DNA of 64,000 bases. Origin: Streptomyces sp. NBC_01571 (lineage in GTDB: Bacteria > Actinomycetota > Actinomycetes > Streptomycetales > Streptomycetaceae). The notes under the pieces were generated by a model. The model had not been told where the DNA came from and ran no database searches. It saw nothing but the letters and a program-made list of their open reading frames with translations. Shown one piece after another: positions 36,246 to 46,419 of this stretch. Position 1 is the stretch's first letter. Each line of letters opens with the position of its first letter. The translations under genes and the position numbers were made by a program. Location of the stretch: positions 6,138,001-6,202,000 of the forward strand of contig NZ_JAPEPZ010000001.1 in NCBI RefSeq assembly GCF_026339875.1. The letters run 5' to 3'.

Positions 36246-36857
36246 ATGACATCCGTCCTCGTCTGCGACGACTCCCCGCTTGCCCGAGAGGCGCTCCGCC
36301 GTGCGGTGGCGACCGTGCCCGGCGTCGAGCGCGTGACGACTGCGGCCAACGGAGAAGAGGTGCTCCGCCGCTGGGGCGCCGACCGTTCGGACCTGATTCT
36401 GATGGACGTACGCATGCCCGGTCTGGGCGGCGTCGAGACCGTTCGGCGGCTGCTGTCCGCCGACCCCGGTGCGCGCATCATCATGCTCACCGTGGCCGAG
36501 GACCTGGACGGTGTGGCGCTCGCCGTCGCCGCCGGGGCCCGCGGTTATCTGCACAAGGACGCCTCCCGGGCGGAGCTGCGCGCGACTGTGACCCAGGCGC
36601 TCGCCGACCCGACCTGGCGGCTCGCCCCGCGCAGACTGCGCTCGGCCGAGATGGGTGCCGCGCCCACACTCACCGCGCGCGAGATCCAGGTCCTCGAGGG
36701 CATGAGCCACGGCCGCTCCAACGCGGAGATCGGCCGTGAGCTGTTCCTCTCCGAGGACACCGTGAAGACGCACGCCCGGCGGCTCTTCAAGAAGCTCGGC
36801 GCCTCGGACCGCGCGCACGCCGTGGCGCTCGGTTTCCGGTGGGGTCTGGTCCGCTAG
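36246..36857 (+). CDS. bldM: Atypical response regulator BldM
   Basis: A 203-residue orphan response regulator controlling aerial-hypha and spore genes, acting as a homodimer and as a heterodimer with WhiI. The receiver domain carries the acidic pair in VCDDSPLAREAL, Asp54 in LILMDVRMPG, and the Lys in GARGYLHKDAS. The C-terminal LuxR-type HTH spans TAREIQVLEGMSHGRSNAEI and VKTHARRLFKKLG. The length and start (MTSVLVCDD) agree with BldM; the longer in-frame reading upstream runs through the sigma-BldN promoter and is not coding. Confidence 0.95.
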   Translation: MTSVLVCDDSPLAREALRRAVATVPGVERVTTAANGEEVLRRWGADRSDLILMDVRMPGLGGVETVRRLLSADPGARIIMLTVAEDLDGVALAVAAGARGYLHKDASRAELRATVTQALADPTWRLAPRRLRSAEMGAAPTLTAREIQVLEGMSHGRSNAEIGRELFLSEDTVKTHARRLFKKLGASDRAHAVALGFRWGLVR

Positions 36858-37023
36858 GTGAGCCGTCGCGGGGGTACGACGCACCCCGCCTGCCGTGTGG
36901 CGGGCGGGGCCGACAAGGGGGCGCGCCGGGTGCCCGCTGCTCGTTTCGCCGCCGATGCCGCATCCTTGAGGTGTGGAGTTCCTCGGGGACAAGTCGGTCG
37001 AGCGGAAGGGGAGGGCGCAGGAG

Positions 37024-37689
37024 ATGAGTTCCGGCGCACCTGCTCATAACGCTTCGGTGCACAACTACGGACGCGGTGCCACGGACAGAACGACGCCAAG
37101 GCACCATGGACCGATGCGTGACGACGAGACGACGGTGATCGGCGCGCTCGTCCATCGCGCGGTCGACGGCGACGAGCAGGCCACGCACGACTTGCTCGCT
37201 CACGTTCACCCTCTGGCATTGCGCTACTGCCGCACGCGTCTGTCCCGGCTGCCGGGCGACGCGCGGCACTTCGTGGAGGACCTGGCGCAGGAGGTCTGCG
37301 TCGCGGTGCTCCTCGCCCTGCCGCGCTACAAGGACACCGGGCGGCCCTTCGAAGCCTTCGTCTTCGCAATCGCCGCGCACAAGGTCGCCGACCTGCAGCG
37401 CGCCGCGATGCGCCATCCCGGGTCGACGGCGGTTCCCTCGGACGAGATGCCCGAGCGCCCCGACGACTCCCTCGGCCCCGAGGAGCGCGCACTGCTCAGC
37501 AGTGACGCCGAATGGGCCAAGAAACTGATGGCCAATCTCCCCGAGAACCAGCGCGAGCTGCTTCTGCTGCGTATCGCGGTGGGCCTCACGGCCGAGGAGA
37601 CGGGCCAGATGCTGGGGATGTCGCCGGGAGCGGTCCGGGTGGCCCAGCACCGGGCACTGAGCCGGTTGCGGGCGCTGGCGGAACAGTAG
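37024..37689 (+). CDS. shbA: ECF sigma factor ShbA-like
   Basis: A 221-residue ECF sigma factor. In Streptomyces, ShbA drives transcription of hrdB, the principal sigma gene, so loss is severely damaging. Region 2 is [20 protein letters not shown], with [20 protein letters not shown]; region 4 is [20 protein letters not shown], with [15 protein letters not shown]. The identity rests on family type plus the position directly downstream of bldM and upstream of guaB. ATG 37024 follows a GCAGGAG site; ATG 37114 (MRDDETTV) is also plausible. Confidence 0.88.
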   Translation: MSSGAPAHNASVHNYGRGATDRTTPRHHGPMRDDETTVIGALVHRAVDGDEQATHDLLAHVHPLALRYCRTRLSRLPGDARHFVEDLAQEVCVAVLLALPRYKDTGRPFEAFVFAIAAHKVADLQRAAMRHPGSTAVPSDEMPERPDDSLGPEERALLSSDAEWAKKLMANLPENQRELLLLRIAVGLTAEETGQMLGMSPGAVRVAQHRALSRLRALAEQ

Positions 37690-37700
37690 GCGCGGTCGTC

Positions 37701-37750
37701 GGCGTGCGCGCGAGTGGCCGGCGTGCGCGCGAGTGGACGGCGTGCGCGAG
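37701..37750 (+). repeat. 19-bp tandem repeat GGCGTGCGCGCGAGTGGNN, about 2.6 copies
   Basis: Copies start at 37701, 37720 and 37739, directly after the shbA stop. The rest of the 472-bp shbA-guaB gap (37690-38161) holds GC-rich sequence without a convincing gene and, near 38105-38130, the probable guaB promoter, which I cannot place exactly. Confidence 0.75.
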
Positions 37751-38119
37751 GGCGGTCGAGGGCGCGGGCGTGACGCGGGGAGTGCGGGCGTGCGCTCCGT
37801 GACGTTCGCCGCGCCGCTGATCTGCCGCGTCGGTGTCGGCGCGTGCTCGATGTCGCGCCGTGCGGCGGTGCTCGGTGTCCGGCTTCGCCGTGCCCCGGCA
37901 CCAGGTCGCCGGTTTCTTGCCGCGAACGTGAGAACGGACACGGCGGAATGCGGCATGGCCGCCCGGGGAGCCGTACGGCACCGCGGTGGCGGAAAGGCGA
38001 ACCCCGGGGACCAGGCTGTCGAGCCGACCGATGAACGGTCGCGGCGTGCCACCCGTAGGAACCTACGAAGCCAGAGGGCGATCCGAACCGTGGAATGGGA
38101 GACCCTTGCTTCCCGTTAG

Positions 38120-39670
<1,551 letters not shown>

Positions 39671-39809
39671 CGGTCACCAAGCAGCCGTACAGAGCTCCAC
39701 GCGTGCGTGAAGCCCGAACAAGGGCGGTCCCGGAGGTTCCGGGGCCGCTCTCGTCGTAGGCGTCGGGGATACTGGAAGGCGCAGAACCGAAGAGGGAAAG
39801 GCCACACAC

Positions 39810-40934
39810 GTGACTGAGATCGAGATCGGGCGCGGCAAGCGCGGCCGCCGGGCGTACGCCTTCGACGACATCGCCGTCGTCCCGAGCCGCCGTACGCGGG
39901 ACCCGAAGGAGGTCTCGATCGCCTGGCAGATCGACGCCTACCGCTTCGAGCTGCCGTTCCTGGCCGCCCCGATGGACTCGGTCGTCTCCCCGGCCACCGC
40001 GATCCGCATCGGCGAGCTGGGCGGCCTGGGTGTCCTCAACCTCGAAGGCCTGTGGACGAGGTACGAGGACCCGCAGCCGCTGCTCGACGAGATCGCCGGG
40101 CTGGACGTGGACACCGCGACCCGTCGTCTGCAGGAGATCTACGCGGCTCCCATCAAGGAGGAGCTGATCGGGCAGCGCATCAAGGAGGTGCGCGACTCCG
40201 GAGTCGTCACCGCCGCGGCGCTGTCGCCGCAGCGCACGGCGCAGTTCTCCAAGGCCGTGGTCGACGCGGGTGTGGACATCTTCGTCATCCGCGGTACGAC
40301 GGTGTCGGCGGAGCACGTCTCGGGCGCCGCCGAGCCGCTGAACCTCAAGCAGTTCATCTACGAACTGGACGTCCCGGTCATCGTCGGCGGCTGCGCCACG
40401 TACACCGCGGCCCTGCACCTGATGCGCACCGGCGCGGCGGGTGTCCTGGTCGGCTTCGGCGGCGGCGCCGCGCACACCACGCGCAACGTGCTGGGCATCC
40501 AGGTTCCGATGGCCACCGCCGTCGCCGACGTGGCCGCGGCCCGCCGCGACTACATGGACGAGTCCGGCGGCCGGTACGTGCACGTCATCGCCGATGGTGG
40601 GGTCGGCTGGTCCGGCGACCTCCCCAAGGCCATCGCCTGCGGCGCCGACTCGGTGATGATGGGCTCCCCGCTCGCCCGTGCCACGGACGCGCCCGGCAAG
40701 GGCCACCACTGGGGCATGGAGGCGGTCAACGAGGAGCTGCCGCGCGGCAAGAAGGTCGACCTCGGCACCGTCGGCACCATCGAGGAGATCCTCACCGGCC
40801 CGTCGCACATCCCGGACGGGTCCATGAACATCTTCGGCGCCCTGCGCCGCGCCATGGCCACCACCGGCTACAGCGAGCTCAAGGAGTTCCAGCGCGTCGA
40901 GGTGACGGTCGCGGACTCGCAGCACAAGCGGTGA
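39810..40934 (+). CDS. guaB3: GuaB3-family IMP dehydrogenase-like protein
   Basis: A 374-residue IMPDH/GMP-reductase superfamily protein with no CBS domains. The TIM-barrel start RRAYAFDDIAVVPSRRTRD and FLAAPMDSVVSPATA are typical. In the loop where GuaB has GPGSICTTR, this protein reads GFGGGAAHTTRNVLG, so the catalytic Cys of canonical IMPDH is absent from that position. The family is conserved beside guaB in actinobacteria. The start is GTG at 39810, 139 bp after guaB. A strong bidirectional hairpin follows. Confidence 0.93.
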   Translation: MTEIEIGRGKRGRRAYAFDDIAVVPSRRTRDPKEVSIAWQIDAYRFELPFLAAPMDSVVSPATAIRIGELGGLGVLNLEGLWTRYEDPQPLLDEIAGLDVDTATRRLQEIYAAPIKEELIGQRIKEVRDSGVVTAAALSPQRTAQFSKAVVDAGVDIFVIRGTTVSAEHVSGAAEPLNLKQFIYELDVPVIVGGCATYTAALHLMRTGAAGVLVGFGGGAAHTTRNVLGIQVPMATAVADVAAARRDYMDESGGRYVHVIADGGVGWSGDLPKAIACGADSVMMGSPLARATDAPGKGHHWGMEAVNEELPRGKKVDLGTVGTIEEILTGPSHIPDGSMNIFGALRRAMATTGYSELKEFQRVEVTVADSQHKR

Positions 40935-40952
40935 CACCGCGCTCGACCTGAG

Positions 40953-40988
40953 CGAGGGGCCCGGACCGGCATCGGTCCGGGCCCCTCG
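40953..40988. terminator. Bidirectional hairpin terminator
   Basis: A perfect 16-bp stem, CGAGGGGCCCGGACCG (40953-40968), loop GCAT, complement at 40973-40988. It lies between the convergent guaB3 and the membrane-protein gene and can serve both. Confidence 0.88.
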
Positions 40989-41002
40989 CGTGTGCCTACG
41001 GG

Positions 41003-41626
41003 TTACCGGCCGGCCTTCCGCGTGCTGGAGAACGCCACATAGGCGGCGATCGCGAAGAAGAGGAAGGTCAGGGGGTCGGCGTCGGCCTTCCAGGCTTCCT
41101 GAAGGACGTCGAAGTGCTGGAAGAACAGCTCGTTGAAGCCGTATGGGGTGTCTTTGGCACCGATGACGCCCTCGCCCACGATCTGGCCGAGGCAGACCGG
41201 GCCCGCGGACAGGAGGACGGCGGCGATGGGCAGGACGGGGTTGCGGCCGCCGACTCGGCCCGCCACGAGACCGATCAGGAAGCCGCCGCCCACGGCGGCC
41301 CAGCCGATCTCGTGCCGGGTGAGGCCGATGACGGCGCCGTAGAGGCCCGCCGCGACCACGGCGGTGCCCGCGGCGGCCGCGAGGCCGAGAACGAGGCTGT
41401 TGCGCACGGGGGCGGCCGGAACGGCGGGCGCCATCGGGTGGCCGGGCTGCGGGAGGCGCTGCTGCGGGTGGCCCTGCTGCGGGTGGCCCGGCTGCGGGGC
41501 GGCCGACTGGGCGGTGCCCGGCTGCGCGGAGGCCGGTTGCGCGGAGGCCTGCTGGTCGGCGTACGGGTTCGGGCCGGCGTACGGGTTGTCGACCGGTGGA
41601 CCGGACGGCGGCGGCGACTGAGTCAT
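41003..41626 (-). CDS. Membrane protein with Pro/Gln-rich N-terminus
   Basis: A 207-residue protein of unknown function. Residues 1 to about 75 are a low-complexity, cytoplasmic Pro/Gln/Ala-rich stretch (NPYAGPNPYADQQ, then PGHPQQGHPQQRLPQPGHP). Three or four membrane segments follow (VLGLAAAAGTAVVAAGLYGA, VGGGFLIGLVAGRVGG, LPIAAVLLSAGPVCLGQIVG, PLTFLFFAIAAYVAF). Such N-terminally disordered small membrane proteins are common in Streptomyces. ATG 41626 starts the conserved MTQSPPPSGPP. Confidence 0.8.
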   Translation of the reverse strand: MTQSPPPSGPPVDNPYAGPNPYADQQASAQPASAQPGTAQSAAPQPGHPQQGHPQQRLPQPGHPMAPAVPAAPVRNSLVLGLAAAAGTAVVAAGLYGAVIGLTRHEIGWAAVGGGFLIGLVAGRVGGRNPVLPIAAVLLSAGPVCLGQIVGEGVIGAKDTPYGFNELFFQHFDVLQEAWKADADPLTFLFFAIAAYVAFSSTRKAGR

Positions 41627-41749
41627 GTGGATCCCCCCGGGGACGTGAGCGCACACCTGAGAGCGCCCGGGACGCGGGCGTACGTGTGTGCGAGAGCGGA
41701 CGCACATCAACAGGCGGCAGTGACATCGGGTCCGGGGATTTCGGTGAGG

Positions 41750-42958
41750 TCAGAGCCGGTGTGCCGCTCCCGTGGGAGTCGCCCCGCGGGTGTCCAGGAG
41801 GAGCTGGGCCTTCACGGACAGGCCCTGGAGGTCGTACGTCCGGTGCTGCTGGAGCAGGATCGTGAGGTCGGCGTCGGCGGCGGCCTCGTAGAGGGAGTCG
41901 GCGCGCGGGACGGGGTGGCCGAGGACGTTCCAGGCGGGGACGAGCGGGTCGTGGTAGCTGACGGACGCGCCGAGTTCCATCAGACGCAGGGCGATCTCGT
42001 GGGCGGGCGTGCCCTGTTGGTCGGCGAGATCGGCCTTGTAGGTGACGCCGAGCAGGAGCACGCGCGCGGCGCGGGCCGATTTCCCGTGCTCGTTGAGGAG
42101 GGCCGCGGCGCGCCGGATGACGTACTGCGGCATGTGGCTGTTGACCTGCTGGGCCAGTTCGACCATGCGCAGGGAGCGGGGCGCGCGGCCGGTCAGGTCC
42201 TGGGGAATGCCGTGCCCGCCGACGCCGGGGCCCGGCCGGAACGCCTGGAAGCCGAACGGCTTGGTCTCGGCGCAGCGGATGACGTCCCACAGGTCGACGC
42301 CGAGGTCGTGGCAGAGCACGGCCATCTCGTTGACCAGGGCGATGTTCACGTGCCGGTAGTTGGTCTCCAGAAGCTGCACCGTCTCCGCCTCGCGTGGTCC
42401 CCGCGCGCGGACGACCTTGTCCGTGAGGCGTCCGTAGAAGGCGGCGGCCGACTCGGTGCAGGCGGGCGTGAGTCCCCCGATGATCTTGGGGGTGTTGGCC
42501 GGGGTGAAGTCGCGGTTGCCGGGGTCGACCCGGCTGGGCGAGTAGGCGAGGTGGAAGTCGCGTCCCGCCCGCAGCCCGGACCCCTCTTCGAGGAGGGGGC
42601 GCAGGAAGTCGTCCGTGGTCCCGGGGTGCACCGGTGACTCCAGGATCACCGTGGTGTGCGGGCGCAGGTGCGCGGCCAGGGTGCGGGCGGCGGAGGCCAC
42701 CTGGGCCAGATCGTGCGCGCCGTCCGGGCCCGGCGGGGTCGGGGCGCAGATGACGGCGGTGCGGACACGGCCGAGTTCGACCGGGTCGGTGGTCGGCCGG
42801 AAGCCCCCCGAGAGCATCCGGCGCAGTTCGGCGGGGGTCAGCGAGCCGCCTTCCGGCCCGGTCTTGTAGCCGAGCGTGGAGATGCCGGCGGCGACGGCGG
42901 CCTGGGCCAGGGGCAGGCCGAGATGACCGAGTCCGATGACGGCGAGATCTGCGGGCAT
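41750..42958 (-). CDS. UDP-glucose/GDP-mannose dehydrogenase family protein lacking the catalytic Cys
   Basis: A 402-residue member of the nucleotide-sugar dehydrogenase family (WecC/Ugd-like). The three domains are recognisable: an N-terminal Rossmann fold with VIGLGHLGLPLAQAAVAAG, the central dimer domain with LETNYRHVNIALVNEMAVLC, and the C-terminal domain with VLLLGVTYKADLADQQGTPA. Two key features are altered. The active-site motif GVGGHCIP reads GVGGHGIP, with Gly250 (codon GGC) in place of the nucleophilic Cys, and the NAD-ribose-binding acidic residue after beta 2 is missing (LGYKTGPEGG). A four-electron oxidation to the uronic acid is therefore unlikely. It is divergent from glpD across 261 bp. 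Confidence 0.88.
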   Translation of the reverse strand: MPADLAVIGLGHLGLPLAQAAVAAGISTLGYKTGPEGGSLTPAELRRMLSGGFRPTTDPVELGRVRTAVICAPTPPGPDGAHDLAQVASAARTLAAHLRPHTTVILESPVHPGTTDDFLRPLLEEGSGLRAGRDFHLAYSPSRVDPGNRDFTPANTPKIIGGLTPACTESAAAFYGRLTDKVVRARGPREAETVQLLETNYRHVNIALVNEMAVLCHDLGVDLWDVIRCAETKPFGFQAFRPGPGVGGHGIPQDLTGRAPRSLRMVELAQQVNSHMPQYVIRRAAALLNEHGKSARAARVLLLGVTYKADLADQQGTPAHEIALRLMELGASVSYHDPLVPAWNVLGHPVPRADSLYEAAADADLTILLQQHRTYDLQGLSVKAQLLLDTRGATPTGAAHRL

Positions 42959-43219
42959 GGCGTGGGCCGTCCTTCCCAGTAACCGAAGCGGGACAGGTGC
43001 GCAAGTCCTGTGGACAGGATGGACGAGCGCAATGTCAGACTAGGAGTAAATATGACCGATTTGTGGGATTGGTCGGGCGCGTTTCCGCGAGTGTTGTCCA
43101 CAGGCTGAGGGTGCGTGGTGGCCGAAGAAGGGCAAGACGGTCAGACTTTGGGCAGGGGGCATGTGAGCCGGGCGTCGCCGGACAGGCGCGGCCAGCGCGA
43201 CAGACAGCGGGAGGCAGCG

Positions 43220-44926
43220 GTGAGGACAGCGAAACTGGGGCCGGCGGAGCGTGCCGAGTCCCTGGCGGGAATGGCCGAGCGCGAGCTGGACGTGCTGGTC
43301 GTGGGCGCGGGCGTGGTCGGTGCGGGCACCGCGCTCGACGCCGTGACACGCGGCCTGTCCACCGGCCTGGTCGAGGCCCGTGACTGGGCCTCGGGCACGT
43401 CGAGCAGGTCCAGCAAGCTGATCCACGGCGGCCTGCGCTACCTGGAGATGCTCGACTTCGCCCTGGTGCGCGAAGCCCTGAAGGAGCGTGGACTCCTCCT
43501 GGAGCGGCTCGCACCGCACCTGGTGAAGCCCGTGCCCTTCCTCTATCCCCTCCAGCACAAGGGCTGGGAGCGGCTGTACGCGGGATCGGGCGTCGCCCTG
43601 TACGACGCCATGTCGATGACGAGCGGCCACGGACGCGGACTGCCCACCCATCGCCACCTCTCCCGTGGCAAGGCCCTGCGCGTCGCCCCCGCGTTGAAGA
43701 AGGACGCACTGGTGGGCGCGCTGCAGTACTACGACGCGCAGGTGGACGACGCCCGCTATGTGGCGAACCTGGTGCGCACGGCGGCGGCGTACGGAGCGAA
43801 GGTCGCCAACCGCGCCCGCGTGACCGGCTTCCTGCGCGAGGGCGAGCGCGTGGTCGGCGCCCGGGTGCAGGACGTCGAGGGCGGCGGGGAGTACGAGATC
43901 CACGCCAAGCAGATCGTCAACGCCACCGGAGTGTGGACCGACGACACCCAGGCCATGGTCGGCGAGAGGGGCCAGTTCCACGTACGCGCCTCGAAGGGCA
44001 TCCACCTGGTCGTGCCGAAGGACCGGATCAACTCCTCGACCGGCCTGATCCTGCGCACCGAGAAGTCCGTCCTCTTCGTCATCCCCTGGGGACGGCACTG
44101 GATCATCGGGACCACGGACACCGACTGGGACCTCGACAAGGCCCACCCGGCGGCGTCCAGCGCGGACATCGACTATCTGCTGGAGCACGTGAACTCGGTG
44201 CTCTCGGTACCGCTGACCCGCGACGACGTCCAAGGGGTGTACGCGGGGCTGCGGCCGCTCCTCGCCGGCGAGTCGGACGCCACCAGCAAGCTGTCGCGCG
44301 AGCACACGGTGGCCCATCCGGTGCCGGGACTCGTGGTCGTGGCGGGCGGCAAGTACACGACCTACCGGGTGATGGCCAAGGACGCGGTCGACGAGGCGGT
44401 GCACGGACTCGACCAGCGTGTCGCCGAGTGCGTCACCGAGGACACCCCGCTGCTCGGCGCCGAGGGGTACCGGGCCCTGTGGAACGCGCGGGCGCGCATA
44501 GCGCAGCGCACCGGACTCCATGTGGTCCGCGTGGAACACCTGTTGAACCGCTACGGGACGCTCGCCGAGGAGGTCCTCGACCTCATCGCCGCCGACCCGG
44601 CGCTGGGGGAGCCGCTGCCGGCCGCCGAGGACTATCTCAAGGCCGAGATCGTCTACGCCGCCTCGCACGAGGGCGCCCGCCACCTGGACGACGTGCTGAC
44701 CCGGCGGACCCGCATCTCGATCGAGACCTTCGACCGCGGGACGCGCAGCGCGCGCGAGGCCGCCGAGCTGATGGCGCCGGTCCTCGGTTGGGACAAGGAC
44801 CAGATCGAGCGCGAGGTGGAGCACTACGAGAAGCGGGTCGAGGCCGAGCGGGAGTCCCAGCGTCAGCCGGACGACCTGACGGCCGACGCGGCGCGGCTCG
44901 GTGCCCCGGACATCGTGCCCATCTGA
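43220..44926 (+). CDS. glpD: Glycerol-3-phosphate dehydrogenase, FAD-dependent
   Basis: Membrane-associated aerobic glycerol-3-phosphate dehydrogenase, oxidising sn-glycerol-3-phosphate to dihydroxyacetone phosphate and feeding the quinone pool. The 568-residue protein has the FAD dinucleotide motif VLVVGAGVVGAGTA, the signature TSSRSSKLIHGGLRYLEM, and the C-terminal helical domain with TRRTRISIETFDRG. GTG 43220 is chosen because GGGAGG precedes it and the family homology starts there. The 261-bp upstream region holds no other gene. Confidence 0.95.
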   Translation: MRTAKLGPAERAESLAGMAERELDVLVVGAGVVGAGTALDAVTRGLSTGLVEARDWASGTSSRSSKLIHGGLRYLEMLDFALVREALKERGLLLERLAPHLVKPVPFLYPLQHKGWERLYAGSGVALYDAMSMTSGHGRGLPTHRHLSRGKALRVAPALKKDALVGALQYYDAQVDDARYVANLVRTAAAYGAKVANRARVTGFLREGERVVGARVQDVEGGGEYEIHAKQIVNATGVWTDDTQAMVGERGQFHVRASKGIHLVVPKDRINSSTGLILRTEKSVLFVIPWGRHWIIGTTDTDWDLDKAHPAASSADIDYLLEHVNSVLSVPLTRDDVQGVYAGLRPLLAGESDATSKLSREHTVAHPVPGLVVVAGGKYTTYRVMAKDAVDEAVHGLDQRVAECVTEDTPLLGAEGYRALWNARARIAQRTGLHVVRVEHLLNRYGTLAEEVLDLIAADPALGEPLPAAEDYLKAEIVYAASHEGARHLDDVLTRRTRISIETFDRGTRSAREAAELMAPVLGWDKDQIEREVEHYEKRVEAERESQRQPDDLTADAARLGAPDIVPI

Positions 44927-44947
44927 CCTGCGGTTTCCGGCACATCA

Positions 44948-44984
44948 CCCGAACGGGTGCAGTGATCCGGGATCTCTGTTCGGG
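44948..44984. terminator. Hairpin between convergent glpD and serine hydrolase
   Basis: CCCGAAC at 44948-44954 pairs with GTTCGGG at 44978-44984, with a nested GATCC/GGATC dyad inside. It lies in the 69-bp convergent gap and could terminate both genes. Confidence 0.5.
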
Positions 44985-44995
44985 TCCTGCCCGTT

Positions 44996-46270
44996 CTACC
45001 GGGTGCGGGGGCAGAACTCGGCGGAGAGCAGGGCGGGTTCGAGACGAGGATCGGCGATCTTGTCCGTGTTCACGCGGAAGGTGAGGACATGACGGCCGTC
45101 GACATCGGCCGCGGTGCGCACATAGCTGCCGGATATGCGGCCGTTGTGCCCCCACACCGTGATGCCGCAGGCCAGCTTCACGGGATAGAGGCCCATGCCG
45201 TACACACCCTGTGCGGTGCGGGTGTTGAGCATCTCGCGCAGCTGGTGGGGCGGGAGCAGCTCGCCGCCGAGGAGGGCCGCGTAGAAGCGGTTCAGGTCGG
45301 CGAGCGTGGTGACGAGCTCACCCGCCGCACCGGCCACGCGCGGGTCGAGTTCGGTGACGTCCCTGCCGTCGGCGGCGTACGAGCGGCCGTGCGGCGAGGG
45401 CAGTGATCTCAGGCCGCCGGGGAAAGAGGTACCGGTCAGACGGAGCGGGGCGATGACGCGCCGCTCGGCCTCGGTGGCGTACGAATGGCCGGTGACCCGG
45501 TGAATGACCAGACCGAGCAGGACGTAGTTGGTGTTCGAGTAGGCGAAGCGGCCGCGGGCGGCCGGGGGGTGGGTGAGCGCGAGGTGTACGGCACGGAGCG
45601 GCGTGAGGGGAACGGTGCCTCCGGTGTCCGCGGTGAAGTCGTACAGACCGCTGGTGTGGGTCAGCAGGGAGCGCAGGGTCAGCCGGCGGCCGTCGTTGCC
45701 CGCTCCGCGGACCAGACGCGGAAGATGAGCGTCCACGGAATCGGACAGCGACAGCCGGTGTTCGGCGGCCAGTTGCAGCACCACGGTCGCGATGAGCGTC
45801 TTGGTGACGCTGCCCGCACGGAAGTGGTCGGCTCGGGCGATTCCCCGGCCGGCGCCGGCGAAGCGTGAGCCCGTGCCGTCGTAGGACAGCAGGGCCGCGG
45901 CCGGGGCCCCGCCCCGGGTGACGAGACGGACGAGGGCGGCACCCGTGGCCCGGGAGACGGACGTTGGCGAGCCGGCCGGCGCGACGGAGACGAGGGGGTA
46001 CGAGGTGAACGGCGTCGAAGAACCGCGGGCTCGCGAGGCCTTCGGCTCGGGAGGAGCGGGCGGCGGCGAGTCCGTCGGCGCGGACGGCGGGACCGTCCTC
46101 GAACCGCCCGGGCGGGGTGGCGTGGGACCTGAGGGACCCACCGACGCCAGGGAGACGAAGGAAGGCGAGAAGGACGGGTTCAGGCCGAACAGACCGGCCG
46201 AGGCCAGTACCACGAGGGTCAGGGACAGTGGTATGACCAGGAGTGTCCGAGGTGTCCGGCGCGGTGGCAT
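44996..46270 (-). CDS. Serine hydrolase, class C beta-lactamase/DD-peptidase family
   Basis: A 424-residue penicillin-recognising serine hydrolase (D-alanyl-D-alanine carboxypeptidase or esterase type). It has one N-terminal membrane helix (TLLVIPLSLTLVVLASAGLF), a long Pro/Ser-rich linker to about residue 100, then the catalytic domain facing outside: SxxK in GSVTKTL (Ser154, Lys157), YxN in RFAYSNTNYV, and the HxG triad element in VWGHNGRISGSY. ATG 46270 has an AAGGAAGG site upstream. A role in wall metabolism fits the neighbourhood but is inferred. Confidence 0.9.
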   Translation of the reverse strand: MPPRRTPRTLLVIPLSLTLVVLASAGLFGLNPSFSPSFVSLASVGPSGPTPPRPGGSRTVPPSAPTDSPPPAPPEPKASRARGSSTPFTSYPLVSVAPAGSPTSVSRATGAALVRLVTRGGAPAAALLSYDGTGSRFAGAGRGIARADHFRAGSVTKTLIATVVLQLAAEHRLSLSDSVDAHLPRLVRGAGNDGRRLTLRSLLTHTSGLYDFTADTGGTVPLTPLRAVHLALTHPPAARGRFAYSNTNYVLLGLVIHRVTGHSYATEAERRVIAPLRLTGTSFPGGLRSLPSPHGRSYAADGRDVTELDPRVAGAAGELVTTLADLNRFYAALLGGELLPPHQLREMLNTRTAQGVYGMGLYPVKLACGITVWGHNGRISGSYVRTAADVDGRHVLTFRVNTDKIADPRLEPALLSAEFCPRTR

Positions 46271-46419
46271 CGGCGGTCCTTCCTTCTCGCCGTCCATCAT
46301 GCGGGACGCCGCGGTCCCGGCACCGGGCGGACCCCTTCCGAGGGGCACCCTGGGCGCTGAGCGCTTGTCGGGTGAGGGACAATGAAGGCTCTGTCAGGGC
46401 GGGTTGCATGAGGGGACGC

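Noticed and set aside
37733..38119. 128-residue plus-strand open frame in the shbA-guaB gap
   Set aside because: Arg-rich composition, no ribosome-binding site, and it overlaps a tandem repeat; looks like chance openness of GC-rich DNA.
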